This document shows, in pieces, positions 8,848 to 18,203 of a stretch of DNA of 64,000 bases. The notes beneath the pieces are model-generated. The model did no database searches. It had not been told where the DNA came from and saw only the letters and a program-made list of their open reading frames with translations. The stretch comes from an uncultured Selenomonadales bacterium (lineage in GTDB: Bacteria > Bacillota > Negativicutes > Selenomonadales > Selenomonadaceae): contig CAMHCS010000001.1 of NCBI GenBank assembly GCA_946183785.1, positions 1 to 64,000 on the forward strand, written 5' to 3'. Position numbers and translations under genes: made by a program. Numbering within the stretch: position 1 is the first letter of the stretch; every line of letters begins with the position of its first letter.

Positions 8848-9756
8848 ATGACTAACAAGGGAGTAGAAGAATTTTTCGGTGCAATAAAAGAAAGATGCTC
8901 TAGTGATGACGAATACGCCGTGGAGCTCTTAAAAGCCCGGGGATTTCTTCTGGAAGACGAAGAACTTGCCTTAAGCGACAATTCATTGCTCCCTGAGGAT
9001 GTGGATTATTTGAACCAAATTCTGAGAAGAGGAAATCTCGGAGAGATAAAAGACGGTAAAATAATACTTTTCCCCGACGGGAATATGGAAGAGATCTTTT
9101 TCATGGATAACAAGATAGGTATCACAGCCTCTTTAGATAAAGATGATGGGTGGGAAAAATTTATACACTATACTTATGTTCCCAAGGTCTCGGTGGGCAT
9201 TTTGGAGCCATTCGTTGCTAGATATATTAAAGCGATATCTGCTTGCGGGATTGGGACATGGTACTCCTGTGATGGAAATCATCCTGAAAAGAAGCCACCT
9301 CACGAGATTATTATTGATTTCGTAAGCGAACCACATCGACTCTGGCACGAGATCATCTGTACAAGTTACCTGTCTCAAAGAGTTTCTCTGGATTGGGATG
9401 CTAGTTATAGCCGAATTAGGATTACGAACAAGAACAAATGGAGGACATACATCGAGCTGAATAAGGCAGCCGAAATATTATATAATAGCCGAATTGAGTT
9501 GAGACGAATCAAACATGAAGCATCATGCAGCATCAGTAATTCCATGGCGCTACATTTGCCAGCGGAGGAATTAGCCGCGATTTTTTCAAATAAGGCAAAT
9601 GACCTCATGTTAACGGAATTGCTCGTGGAAGCGACAGTATGTGAAGAACCGCAACAAAAGGAAGCACTTTGGGAACAAGTTGGGGACTTAGTCTTAAAAG
9701 TTTACCAGAATCCTAACCCGATTACGCCGGAAGAGGAGACTCATAATGAACGATAA
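8848..9756 (+). CDS. Hypothetical protein (302 aa)
   Basis: I do not recognise this protein. ATG 8848 follows GAAGGAGA by 10 bases; an in-frame TTG at 8842 lies too near the ribosome site. The middle contains a CGIGTWYSCDGNHPEKKPPH segment that recalls metal- or nucleic-acid-binding turns. It has no signal peptide or membrane segment. Its stop overlaps the next start (9746) by 11 bases, so it is translationally coupled to the Sel1 protein that follows. Confidence 0.65.
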   Translation: MTNKGVEEFFGAIKERCSSDDEYAVELLKARGFLLEDEELALSDNSLLPEDVDYLNQILRRGNLGEIKDGKIILFPDGNMEEIFFMDNKIGITASLDKDDGWEKFIHYTYVPKVSVGILEPFVARYIKAISACGIGTWYSCDGNHPEKKPPHEIIIDFVSEPHRLWHEIICTSYLSQRVSLDWDASYSRIRITNKNKWRTYIELNKAAEILYNSRIELRRIKHEASCSISNSMALHLPAEELAAIFSNKANDLMLTELLVEATVCEEPQQKEALWEQVGDLVLKVYQNPNPITPEEETHNER

Positions 9757-10468
9757 TGCACGCTTTGCATCAACGCAGGATGAAGATTTAACTCAATTAG
9801 GGATGAAATATCACAATGAAGGCGACTACCCCAAAGCGGCTGAATGCTTTCAGAAAGCTATGGAAGCCGGAAATCTGATAGCCACGCGTTTAATGGGCTG
9901 GTTTTATCAAGATGGTCTTGGCGTAGAGGAAGATATACATAAAGCGATTGCCCTATACCAAAAGTGTGCTGACGCTGGGGATGTAGAAGCAAAGACAATG
10001 TTGGCTGATATTTATCGCTTCGGTTTTAGTGGCGTTATGAAAGACCCAGAGAAAGCTATTCGATTGTATCGTGAGGCGGCAGATGCTGGTGATTTGTCGG
10101 CAATGGTTTCTTTAGGAAGCATATATTCTTATGGCCACGACGTGCCAAGAGATGAGAAAGTGGCTTTTGAGTGGTATCGTAAAGCTGCCGAGATGGGCGA
10201 CCATCACGCGATGGAGATGGTAGGAATACTCTATCAATTTGGGGATGGTGTGGAAGAAGATGAAGATAAAGCAAGAGAATGGTATCGTAGGGCAGGCGTG
10301 GAAGAAAAACATTTTCCTGACCCTGAAAAGGAACGGCAGATGGAGCTCTTTAATAGATGGTCAGATACGAGAGAGCGGGAAGAATTCATCAGAATGACAA
10401 TGATGATTTTTCCAGATATAGATAAGGGAAAGGCGGAAATGTGGGCAGATAAATTGGGCTACTTTTGA
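9746..10468 (+). CDS. Sel1-repeat protein
   Basis: This 240-residue protein is built almost wholly of Sel1-like (TPR-related) repeats. At least five units of about 36 residues can be seen, with signatures such as NLIATRLMGWFYQDGLGV, DVEAKTMLADIYRFG, DLSAMVSLGSIYSYG and HHAMEMVGILYQFGDGV, each followed by an A-x-x-x-Y/W-x-x-A segment. Sel1 repeats form superhelical protein-binding scaffolds. The C-terminal 60 residues are charged and outside the repeats. It overlaps the preceding gene and lies 14 bases before rtcB, which suggests a scaffold role in the same pathway. Confidence 0.88.
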   Translation: MNDNARFASTQDEDLTQLGMKYHNEGDYPKAAECFQKAMEAGNLIATRLMGWFYQDGLGVEEDIHKAIALYQKCADAGDVEAKTMLADIYRFGFSGVMKDPEKAIRLYREAADAGDLSAMVSLGSIYSYGHDVPRDEKVAFEWYRKAAEMGDHHAMEMVGILYQFGDGVEEDEDKAREWYRRAGVEEKHFPDPEKERQMELFNRWSDTREREEFIRMTMMIFPDIDKGKAEMWADKLGYF

Positions 10469-10482
10469 AGGAGGTGTCGACA

Positions 10483-11685
10483 TTGGAAGAAATTAAAGGC
10501 AAGATCAATACGGCTATTTCTTACGCCAAGACGATTGACGAGAACGCACGGGCGCAGATTGCTCGGATGTGCGATTATGAGTTCACGCGCGACAGCCGTA
10601 TCCGAATCATGCCCGATGTTCATGCGGGTAAGGGCTGTACGATTGGAACAACTATGACCGTCGTGGATAAGGCCGTGCCCAATATCGTGGGCGTTGATAT
10701 CGGATGCGGGATGTACACGGTAAAGCTGGAAGACAAAACGATTGACTTTGAGCGTTTGGATGAGGCAGCACACTTTATTCCTTCTGGGCGTAGCGTTTGG
10801 GACGAAAAGCAGGAGGACTTCGATATCAATCGCCTTCACTGCGCGGAAAAGCTTCGGCATAAGGGGCGTATAGAAAACAGCGTCGGCACTCTTGGCGGCG
10901 GCAATCACTTCATCGAGGTGGACCGGACATCGGACGGGACAAATTATCTTGTCATCCATAGTGGTAGTCGAAATCTGGGCAAGCAGGTGGCAGAACTGTA
11001 TCAACAGTTGGCAATCGACTTGAACGTGGGAAAAGCGGATTTCGAGAAACAGATTGAGAATATGATTCGAACCTATAAGGAAGAAGGGCGGGCAAACGAA
11101 ATCCAAAAGGCACTGAAGGAGATGAAAGCGAATCGCCGGAATACTTCGATGCCAGAGGATCTGTGCTACGTGTACGGAGAACATTTGGAGCGGTATTTGC
11201 ACGATGTGGAGCTTTGTCAGGAATTTGCCCGCCGCAGCAGGGAACGTATGGCAAAAATCCTGTTGGAAAGAACTGGTTTGACCGGAGGAGAAGCGTTCCA
11301 TACAATCCATAATTATATCGATACGAAAGAAATGATTCTCCGCAAGGGAGCTATTGCCGCACATAAAGGCGAGAAAGTCTTGATTCCGCTTAACATGCGT
11401 GACGGAAGCATCATCGCTGTCGGTAAAGGGAACGAGGAATGGAACTTCTCTGCTCCTCACGGCGCTGGACGAACCATGTCCCGAATGCAGGCGAAGGCGA
11501 CGCTCAATATGGAGGACTACCGCGCGTCGATGGAGGGCGTCTATACCACATCGATCAATGATGACACCTTGGACGAGGCTCCGATGGCCTACAAATCCGC
11601 CGATGATATCTTGGATGTAATCGGCGAAACGGCGGAGGTTATCGAACACATGAAGCCAGTGTATAATTTCAAGGCGGCGGAGTAA
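10483..11685 (+). CDS. rtcB: RtcB-type RNA ligase
   Basis: This 400-residue RtcB family protein would join 2',3'-cyclic phosphate or 3'-phosphate RNA ends to 5'-OH ends using GTP and Mn. Seen in sequence are DVHAGKGCTIGTT (residues 45-57), VGVDIGCGM with the metal-binding Cys75, GGGNHFIE, HSGSRNLG, and APHGAGRTMSR, which holds the histidine that is guanylylated in RtcB. The length fits the short RtcB2-like group. TTG 10483 is chosen because AAGGAGG lies at 10468-10474 and the family normally begins with EIKGKINTA; the longer frame from 10465 would include its own ribosome site. It is embedded in an operon with a nucleotidyltransferase and a PHP protein and is not paired with an archease or RtcR gene. 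Confidence 0.93.
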   Translation: MEEIKGKINTAISYAKTIDENARAQIARMCDYEFTRDSRIRIMPDVHAGKGCTIGTTMTVVDKAVPNIVGVDIGCGMYTVKLEDKTIDFERLDEAAHFIPSGRSVWDEKQEDFDINRLHCAEKLRHKGRIENSVGTLGGGNHFIEVDRTSDGTNYLVIHSGSRNLGKQVAELYQQLAIDLNVGKADFEKQIENMIRTYKEEGRANEIQKALKEMKANRRNTSMPEDLCYVYGEHLERYLHDVELCQEFARRSRERMAKILLERTGLTGGEAFHTIHNYIDTKEMILRKGAIAAHKGEKVLIPLNMRDGSIIAVGKGNEEWNFSAPHGAGRTMSRMQAKATLNMEDYRASMEGVYTTSINDDTLDEAPMAYKSADDILDVIGETAEVIEHMKPVYNFKAAE

Positions 11686-11700
11686 AGAAGGTGCATTCTG

Positions 11701-12915
11701 ATGATTGAAAAGACATTGTATAGCGATGGAAAAAACAATTTTGAGGATAATACCTTTTCAGCAAAAGTATGGTCAGCGCCTACAATGGTATCACCGGAAG
11801 AAATAAGAAAATTACTTTCTTCCTTTAAGCTCGAGGGACGTATAATTGGAGCACTGCACACGATTGGCTTGAATTATAATTTGCAGCCGCGCGGGATTGA
11901 GACCTATGCATATAAATATCTAGAGCAGTACGAAGATGAAGAACGGCAGAAACGTTCTGAATATCACAATATTGATCCTGAGATGCCGTATGGTTGTTGT
12001 TCTGAAATTGATGAACCATTTCTCATTCGATTCAAGGATGGAGATGTTTTTGAGATTATTACACCTCAGGAACCAGAATTTCGTATGAGTATGAATTGCA
12101 TCCCTTGGAATATTAAAGCAGGAACAAATAATCCTAATGCCGATGCTAATGTTATCTATGCTGCTTGTATCGGGAAAACCATTATAAATGTTGAGGTCAG
12201 AACCTTTTTTGCGGATAAAGATCCTATGTTCAATGATTTCTTGGATGAAGAGCACCGCAAACGGGAACTGGTTTCAGAAATCATCCTATGGCTTGATGAC
12301 GGGAACGGGATCAGTATTAGCGGTGACTTTGATTACTGTGATATCGCATATATTAATAAAAAAGGCATTCTTAATAAGATTCCTTTTGGGGAACTGAAGA
12401 AAGGATTGTCCAACTGGGAAGATTTACATATGGATGCATCTACAGGATTTGAGGCTGAAAGCCCCTCACTATTCTTTGGAGAAAATAGCCTCGATTATGT
12501 CGAAGATCCATATATCACGCTTAGACCCGACAATAGAGAAATTGCTCTTTATATAGCCTACGAACAGGACTTCCTTCTGTTTGATTGGGCTATCACTTGC
12601 TTCAAAAGAGAATCCTTTGATGAATATGGAAGTTACGAATTTTCTTTTCAGCAATGGAAAGAGATTATCGAAATCGCTAAAAGAATTGTAAGTTTTACAA
12701 GTTTTGATGACTTGTTTGATTATTTGCTTGAGGTTGGAAGTACTAATTCTAAAAGTAGCGGGGAAAAGAAAAACATGTTTCTTTGGCGCTTGAACTATAT
12801 GGGCGAATACTTCTGGAACAACAGGAAGAAATATCTCATACAGCTTCAGGATATGAAAGCGTGGTCAGAGCTTGCGCTTTCAGCGGATGGACTCATGAGA
12901 GTGTACGGCTATTAA
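11701..12915 (+). CDS. Hypothetical protein (404 aa)
   Basis: I do not recognise this protein. It is acidic and aromatic-rich, without membrane segments. The N-terminal half has CSEIDEPFLIRFKDGDVFEI and a stretch NIKAGTNNPNADANVIYA followed by beta-rich sequence; the C-terminal quarter is helical. It starts 15 bases after rtcB and ends 14 bases before the WG-repeat gene, so it belongs to the same transcript. Its base composition is more AT-rich than that of rtcB. Confidence 0.65.
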   Translation: MIEKTLYSDGKNNFEDNTFSAKVWSAPTMVSPEEIRKLLSSFKLEGRIIGALHTIGLNYNLQPRGIETYAYKYLEQYEDEERQKRSEYHNIDPEMPYGCCSEIDEPFLIRFKDGDVFEIITPQEPEFRMSMNCIPWNIKAGTNNPNADANVIYAACIGKTIINVEVRTFFADKDPMFNDFLDEEHRKRELVSEIILWLDDGNGISISGDFDYCDIAYINKKGILNKIPFGELKKGLSNWEDLHMDASTGFEAESPSLFFGENSLDYVEDPYITLRPDNREIALYIAYEQDFLLFDWAITCFKRESFDEYGSYEFSFQQWKEIIEIAKRIVSFTSFDDLFDYLLEVGSTNSKSSGEKKNMFLWRLNYMGEYFWNNRKKYLIQLQDMKAWSELALSADGLMRVYGY

Positions 12916-12929
12916 AGGGGGAGCCTCAA

Positions 12930-15900
12930 ATGAAGAATGATGCATTAATGGATTTGCTTGGCAGGGCTTTTGCGGATGGAGAGGTTGACGCTTTAGCAGA
13001 ATATCTGGCTCCTGATTGCGAATATGAATCGGAATATGCAGAGACAACGGTCAATACAAGCGAGAAGATACTTAGCCGCATGAAGAAAGTGTTTTCTTGC
13101 TGTACGGATGAAAGCAGATACAGCTTCAAAAGAATCTCAATAGCAGAATTGTTTCAAGAAGGCCGTCCTTATTCTTTGGATGATACCCCTGATACATACC
13201 TGAATGAGTACGGGCTACTCCTTTATCATTTCGATACAGAGAATCCGTGCGCGGTTGTATCTGCTATGAGAGAAAGAAAGACCGGGCTTATCAAAAGGAT
13301 TATGCTGTCCCGAAATCCAAAGGTTTACAATATTTCCTTCTCTGAAAAGGAATCCGGAAAGGACTCGCCATACGACCGTCCTTCTACAGTTGCGCCTATG
13401 ACGCCCCATGACAGACTAGTAAAAGAGTATCGGGATGCTATTGCCGGACAACATCTTGATGATATCCCGGAGGAGATTCGTGGGCAATGTTATATTTGGA
13501 AAAAAGCAGATGAGCATATCAAAACATGGCTCAATAACCGAGGCTATAGGGTGTTGGAGTCTCAGGTGTTCGAAGATTGCGTAGGATACCGTTGCAGCCG
13601 CAGCAATGATGCATATACGATCTATATGTATGCCTATGGGAAAGAAAAAACATCGCAGCTTGACGGGGACTATTGCAAGAAGCTGCTTGACTATGATTTC
13701 AGTGAACAGAGCACTGTATTGGTCGTATATCTGAACGTGAAACGGCAAAGGAACGGTTCAAAGTATATATACAAGATTGGTAATTACTTTGGGAAAGAAG
13801 ATTGTGATTTAGATCTGTGGCGAGTAACCCAAGTGGAAGGGAAATACATTCTTGAGTACTACCCGCGCAAAGAAATGATGGATTTAACAAATAAGTTGAT
13901 GTACGCCTTTAACCATGACGATCTTGATGTCTATGATACGATCGTCATCAGCGAGAATCCTTCTTTCTATCCCTTGAAGCCCTCCGGGTGCTATTTGAAT
14001 GAAGCTTTTTTCACAAGCCTTCGCTATCTCCATGAACAATATGGGGATATGAAATTAGGCTATGTTCGCTTTAATGACGTTATTTATAGCTCGTCACTGT
14101 ATTTGGAAGGATATGGCTTTTTTGGTTTTAGAGCAAATGATGAGAACAAAATTTTTGAGGTAATTGCGTATCCTTTTGAGGGGCGTAAAGCGAAAGTTGC
14201 AGATTATATCAAAACCCAGGAACGTGAGAATAGCACGATGTACGATCATTTTCTTCAGCTTTCTCATGTCAGTGTTCTGCCTGCAGTCGAGACTGAAAGA
14301 TTTGCCCTCAGATTGAATTTCGATAACGGCGAAAGCCGCAAATATGTGCTCCCCATTGATGCCAGCGAAACAGATAAAGAAGTCCTTCGATTTGATGGGC
14401 ATGTCTTTACCGATAAAATCTGGCAATCGGCGGCTGTCAGAACGAATTTTCCGCCGGAAATAAAAGGGTACAGCACAAGAAGATCTGCAATTGAATTCAA
14501 GAACAGATATTTCCTGTCTGCCTTTCGTTGCTATGAGGAAAGCACTCCGTACAAAGAGCCTGCTCTCTGCGATGAAGTTGTTTATGAAGATGACTTATAT
14601 CGCCTTACCCGGATTTGGAGGTGGGATGTTAATGCTGCATACAAAGATGAAGAGACAGGATTGTTAAAGGTTCTTATTGGTGGTGCTGCATTTAATTACA
14701 AAGGGAAATCGACATTTGCGTCCATAGAGGGGAAACGGATGACCAGTATCGATTTTGATTATATAAGCGGCTTTAGTGAAGGGCTTGCCTGTGTTGCGAA
14801 ATACGGTCATGGCTATGGCTTTGTAGATGAACAAATGCACTTTGTCATCCCCATGATTTATGAGGATGCAGAGGACTTTAAGGATGGTAGGGCAAAAGTT
14901 AAGCGGAATGGTGAATGGTATTTTATAGATAAAACAGGTAAGGAAATGCCTGTTGTGTCTAAAACAGCAGAAACGAAATACCAAGAGGTAGGAGAGTTTT
15001 CAGAAGGCATGTGTAAAGTGTCAACGCTAAAGTTGGGGATTTTCGACCTCGCCTATTATTCTGAGCACGAGGATATTGCTGGTATTTGGGGGTTTATTAA
15101 CGAAGCAGGAGAGGAAGTCATAGCACCCCAATACATTTATGCAGAGGATTTTTCCAATGGGATTGCAATTGTGTGCAAAGGAAAATGGACGATTGACCCT
15201 AAATGGGATAATGAGCACAATAAAGGCCGATACTGGACTGATGAAGAATTATGGGGCGCTATCGATAAAAACGGCGATACGGTTATTCCTTTTGTCTTCG
15301 ATGAAATAGAGTACTTCTGGGATGTCAAAGATGTTTTTATGGCACACTTCGGGGGCTGGAAAGATGGGCACTGGGGGGTAATTGATGCACACGGAAACTG
15401 GCTGGCAGATCCCATCTTTGAAAAAATCGATTACGAGTACCGTAATGGACTCTTCGCATTTTACATAGAGGACTCGTTGGATGATGTTCCTCTTGGAATT
15501 TATGATATCAATCAGCACAAAGTCATTTTTGAGCCACAGTTTTATGACGTCAGCTTTCAAGATGATGGATGGATTGAAGTTGAGGTATTCGATGAAAAGC
15601 TTGGCCGAAATATCGAAAAGCTGATAGATTTGGACGGCAAAGAAAAATTCCCTTCAACCTACAGCTCCATATATACATGGAAAAAACCATATGAAGTTAT
15701 GATTCGTGATGAGAACGGTGATCGCCACGGATTGATTGACGAGGAAGGGCATGTGATACTCCCTTGCGAATATAAAGTCGTTTGGGATGGAATTGACTAT
15801 GAGAAAAAAAGGATGATCTTCTCGCAGGACGATAAGCAGGGCATCCAAGATTTTTCTGGAAAGGTTATTGTGCCACCAAACTATCTTCAGATTCGAGATA

Positions 15901-16088
15901 CCGATAGACCGTATTATACTGTACAAGTCGGAGACAAGGAGCACCATACGGAGGGGTTAATCGATGAAGCGGGTAAAGAGATACTTCCTGATATGTATTC
16001 GGAATTGCGTTGGTGTGGAGATAGCCATTTGCTGTGTATCGGGGAATCCGGGTGCGAAATGATGGAGTTGACCAAAAAGTTAATATGA
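12930..16088 (+). CDS. Giant WG-repeat protein with NTF2-like N-terminus
   Basis: This 1052-residue protein starts at ATG 12930, behind AAAGGGGGAG; a longer open frame from 12783 only overlaps the upstream gene. Residues 1-100 (MDLLGRAFADGEVDALAEYL onward) look like an NTF2/SnoaL-like domain. A central part of about 450 residues is unrecognised. From about residue 570 to the end there are repeated WG (KWG) units: GFVDEQMHFVIPMIYEDAEDF, KVKRNGEWYFIDKTGKE, WGFINEAGEEVIAPQY, WGAIDKNGDTVIPFVFDEI, WGVIDAHGNW, HGLIDEEGHVILPCEY and GLIDEAGKEILPDMY. WG repeats are beta-rich interaction modules of unclear function. Size and repeats suggest a scaffold or sensor. Confidence 0.8.
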   Translation: MKNDALMDLLGRAFADGEVDALAEYLAPDCEYESEYAETTVNTSEKILSRMKKVFSCCTDESRYSFKRISIAELFQEGRPYSLDDTPDTYLNEYGLLLYHFDTENPCAVVSAMRERKTGLIKRIMLSRNPKVYNISFSEKESGKDSPYDRPSTVAPMTPHDRLVKEYRDAIAGQHLDDIPEEIRGQCYIWKKADEHIKTWLNNRGYRVLESQVFEDCVGYRCSRSNDAYTIYMYAYGKEKTSQLDGDYCKKLLDYDFSEQSTVLVVYLNVKRQRNGSKYIYKIGNYFGKEDCDLDLWRVTQVEGKYILEYYPRKEMMDLTNKLMYAFNHDDLDVYDTIVISENPSFYPLKPSGCYLNEAFFTSLRYLHEQYGDMKLGYVRFNDVIYSSSLYLEGYGFFGFRANDENKIFEVIAYPFEGRKAKVADYIKTQERENSTMYDHFLQLSHVSVLPAVETERFALRLNFDNGESRKYVLPIDASETDKEVLRFDGHVFTDKIWQSAAVRTNFPPEIKGYSTRRSAIEFKNRYFLSAFRCYEESTPYKEPALCDEVVYEDDLYRLTRIWRWDVNAAYKDEETGLLKVLIGGAAFNYKGKSTFASIEGKRMTSIDFDYISGFSEGLACVAKYGHGYGFVDEQMHFVIPMIYEDAEDFKDGRAKVKRNGEWYFIDKTGKEMPVVSKTAETKYQEVGEFSEGMCKVSTLKLGIFDLAYYSEHEDIAGIWGFINEAGEEVIAPQYIYAEDFSNGIAIVCKGKWTIDPKWDNEHNKGRYWTDEELWGAIDKNGDTVIPFVFDEIEYFWDVKDVFMAHFGGWKDGHWGVIDAHGNWLADPIFEKIDYEYRNGLFAFYIEDSLDDVPLGIYDINQHKVIFEPQFYDVSFQDDGWIEVEVFDEKLGRNIEKLIDLDGKEKFPSTYSSIYTWKKPYEVMIRDENGDRHGLIDEEGHVILPCEYKVVWDGIDYEKKRMIFSQDDKQGIQDFSGKVIVPPNYLQIRDTDRPYYTVQVGDKEHHTEGLIDEAGKEILPDMYSELRWCGDSHLLCIGESGCEMMELTKKLI

Positions 16089-16148
16089 ACGCATGAAGCT
16101 TGAAGCAGAGAGAGAACGTGAGGTGGCTTACCTAAAGGAGGATGCGTG

Positions 16149-17030
16149 ATGAAGAAGGAAGATCTGCGTTTAGACACGTTATTTTCCCAAGTGCTTACCT
16201 ACCGTAAGTCAGAGCATTTCAACTCCTTCATGCATCGCATTGCAGGATTGACGAAGCTATCACCATACAACGCCATGCTTGTCTATATGCAGCGCCCAGG
16301 TGCCGGAGCGGTGGCAACTGCATCGCAATGGAGAGCCTTGGGGGCTGAGCTAAAAGAAGGAGCCAATCCGTTAGTAATACTGCGGCCATTTGGACCCGTT
16401 GAATTCGTTTTTGAAGAAGGAGATTTGACGCCCGAAACCAAACCCAAAGAATTAGCATCTATATTTGAGATTAAAAAGGGAGAGGTTTCAAAAACAGAAC
16501 TATACCGCCTCGTTGAAAACCTAAAAGGACGGGGTATCGGTGTCAATTTTACCGTCCAAGGGATTAATCGCGCGGGCTATGTTATTACCCCCTCACAGAG
16601 CAATCGGCAGTTTCTTTACGATTATAGAAAGTGTACATACAGGCTTCAATGCATTAGCGACATTGTCATCAATGATAATCTGTCTGATGCCGAGAAATTT
16701 GCCACTCTTATCCATGAGCTGGCACATATCTATTGCGGACATACCGGTGATCAGAAGAATTCGCAAATGCCCGGATGTGATAGAAAATCGCTGCCGCAAA
16801 ATGATCGCGAATTTGAAGCTGAAAGCGTTTGCTGGCTGATTACGCAACGAAGAGGAATCGATAACCCGTCGCACAAGTATTTAACCCATTATCTGGACAA
16901 CAACGACTGCATACCTGAAGGAATCAGCATTGAAACAATTTTGTGTGTGGCTGGAAGGATAGAACAAGGCTTGGAGATTCGACAAAAGCCCCTTGCATCT
17001 ATTGTGATATCAAAAACGGAAAGGACATAA
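16149..17030 (+). CDS. ArdC-like N-domain plus zinc metallopeptidase
   Basis: This protein of about 293 residues has an N-terminal region (LSPYNAMLVYMQRPGAGAVA, then SQWRALGAELKEGANPLVI) like the ArdC/LtrC single-strand-DNA-binding domain found in plasmid anti-restriction proteins. A C-terminal peptidase signature HELAHIYCGH, with a downstream Glu in REFEAESVCW, fits an ImmA/IrrE-type gluzincin. GGAGG (16137-16141) lies 7 bases before ATG 16149. Related proteins either cleave regulators or act in anti-restriction; which applies here is not known. Confidence 0.8.
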   Translation: MKKEDLRLDTLFSQVLTYRKSEHFNSFMHRIAGLTKLSPYNAMLVYMQRPGAGAVATASQWRALGAELKEGANPLVILRPFGPVEFVFEEGDLTPETKPKELASIFEIKKGEVSKTELYRLVENLKGRGIGVNFTVQGINRAGYVITPSQSNRQFLYDYRKCTYRLQCISDIVINDNLSDAEKFATLIHELAHIYCGHTGDQKNSQMPGCDRKSLPQNDREFEAESVCWLITQRRGIDNPSHKYLTHYLDNNDCIPEGISIETILCVAGRIEQGLEIRQKPLASIVISKTERT

Positions 17031-17103
17031 TCGATTATCCCCTCGAATTATCACCACTTCAAGGCGATGTAGTATGTTACATGAATGAACGGGGGTAAAA
17101 GAA

Positions 17104-18162
17104 ATGGACACAATTCAATTCAAACTCAACCATTTTCGTTACGGACCGTACAATTATGACCTGCCCGTGGTCGATATATTCATCAATAACGAGGATTTTC
17201 TTCCTGTTGTTGAGAAATTTGAAAACAATACACATGCGCAGGTATTGCCAGGGGAACTATACAAAAACTTAACGGAATACTATAAGGAAGATCCTGTTTA
17301 TATCTTTGGCTGCGTCTGTAGTGTTCCAGAATGTTCTCCGGTTGAAGTAAACATTGATATTGGCGAAAAGATTGTTATGTGGTATGACTTTACCTTTGGA
17401 AGCATGGAAGATGTTGTAGATGAAAAAGGGAAGCTGGGACGTTTTGTCTTTGACAAAGCACAGTATTTTCAAGAGGTCGAAAAACTGAAAGACTGGATAT
17501 CGGATGATACATTGAATGTCTGGTATGACAGCATTTCTTATGGCTATCTAACGCTGAATGTCAAAAAAGGGGAAAAGAGTTCTGTTTTGATTTTTGATGA
17601 TTTGACAAGTGATCCGATCCCTCAGTTAGTGCGTTTTCGCAATCATGTTGCAGCAGGAGAAGAATGGCAGGAAACAATTACTGATTTCTGCGGAGACGGT
17701 GATATCATTTTTGGAATTACCGCGTATCATTGTGGTTTTCCGGAGAAAATGCAATTGGAGATTCAACTCCCGAAGGAGGACACTGTTTTCTATGAGGTAT
17801 ATCCAATCGCAAAGATTGTTGGAATGATTGACGATATCCTGCAATCGTTGCTTCATGATGACGGATTCCCTTATGTATATCCGTGCTTCTGTCGATTATC
17901 GGAAGACGAAGCAGCTAATGAAGAATGGGAAAAAATGGAAGAAGAAGTTCAAAGGCTTATCGAAAAAGACGCAACTTTGGATGAAGAGGCATGCATGATG
18001 GCGCTCGTTGCCAAAGGACGAATTCCGCTGGAGGCTGGTGCACAAGAGATCGTTGAGTTATATCGAAAAATGCTGGCCGAGCATGTAATTCCTAATAGCT
18101 GGCTTGAAGGGCTGCAAGGAGGACCGATAGAACATAGAGATAATGATGCCGAGCAGTTTTAA
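17104..18162 (+). CDS. Hypothetical protein (352 aa)
   Basis: I do not recognise this protein. It is acidic, with alternating beta segments in the first two thirds (HFRYGPYNYDLPVVDIFINN at the start) and a helical, Glu-rich C-terminus (NEEWEKMEEEVQRLIEKD). There is no membrane segment or clear catalytic motif. It is preceded by a GGGGG ribosome site and stands 73 bases after the peptidase gene. Proteins of this look are common beside Sel1 and WG-repeat genes, but that is only an impression. Confidence 0.6.
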   Translation: MDTIQFKLNHFRYGPYNYDLPVVDIFINNEDFLPVVEKFENNTHAQVLPGELYKNLTEYYKEDPVYIFGCVCSVPECSPVEVNIDIGEKIVMWYDFTFGSMEDVVDEKGKLGRFVFDKAQYFQEVEKLKDWISDDTLNVWYDSISYGYLTLNVKKGEKSSVLIFDDLTSDPIPQLVRFRNHVAAGEEWQETITDFCGDGDIIFGITAYHCGFPEKMQLEIQLPKEDTVFYEVYPIAKIVGMIDDILQSLLHDDGFPYVYPCFCRLSEDEAANEEWEKMEEEVQRLIEKDATLDEEACMMALVAKGRIPLEAGAQEIVELYRKMLAEHVIPNSWLEGLQGGPIEHRDNDAEQF

Positions 18163-18203
18163 TAAGTTGGTTCCGTGATTAAAATTAACGAGGAGGAGAT
18201 TTT

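Noticed and set aside
10459-11649. 396-codon minus-strand open frame opposite rtcB
   Set aside because: The plus strand encodes clear RtcB motifs across the same bases.
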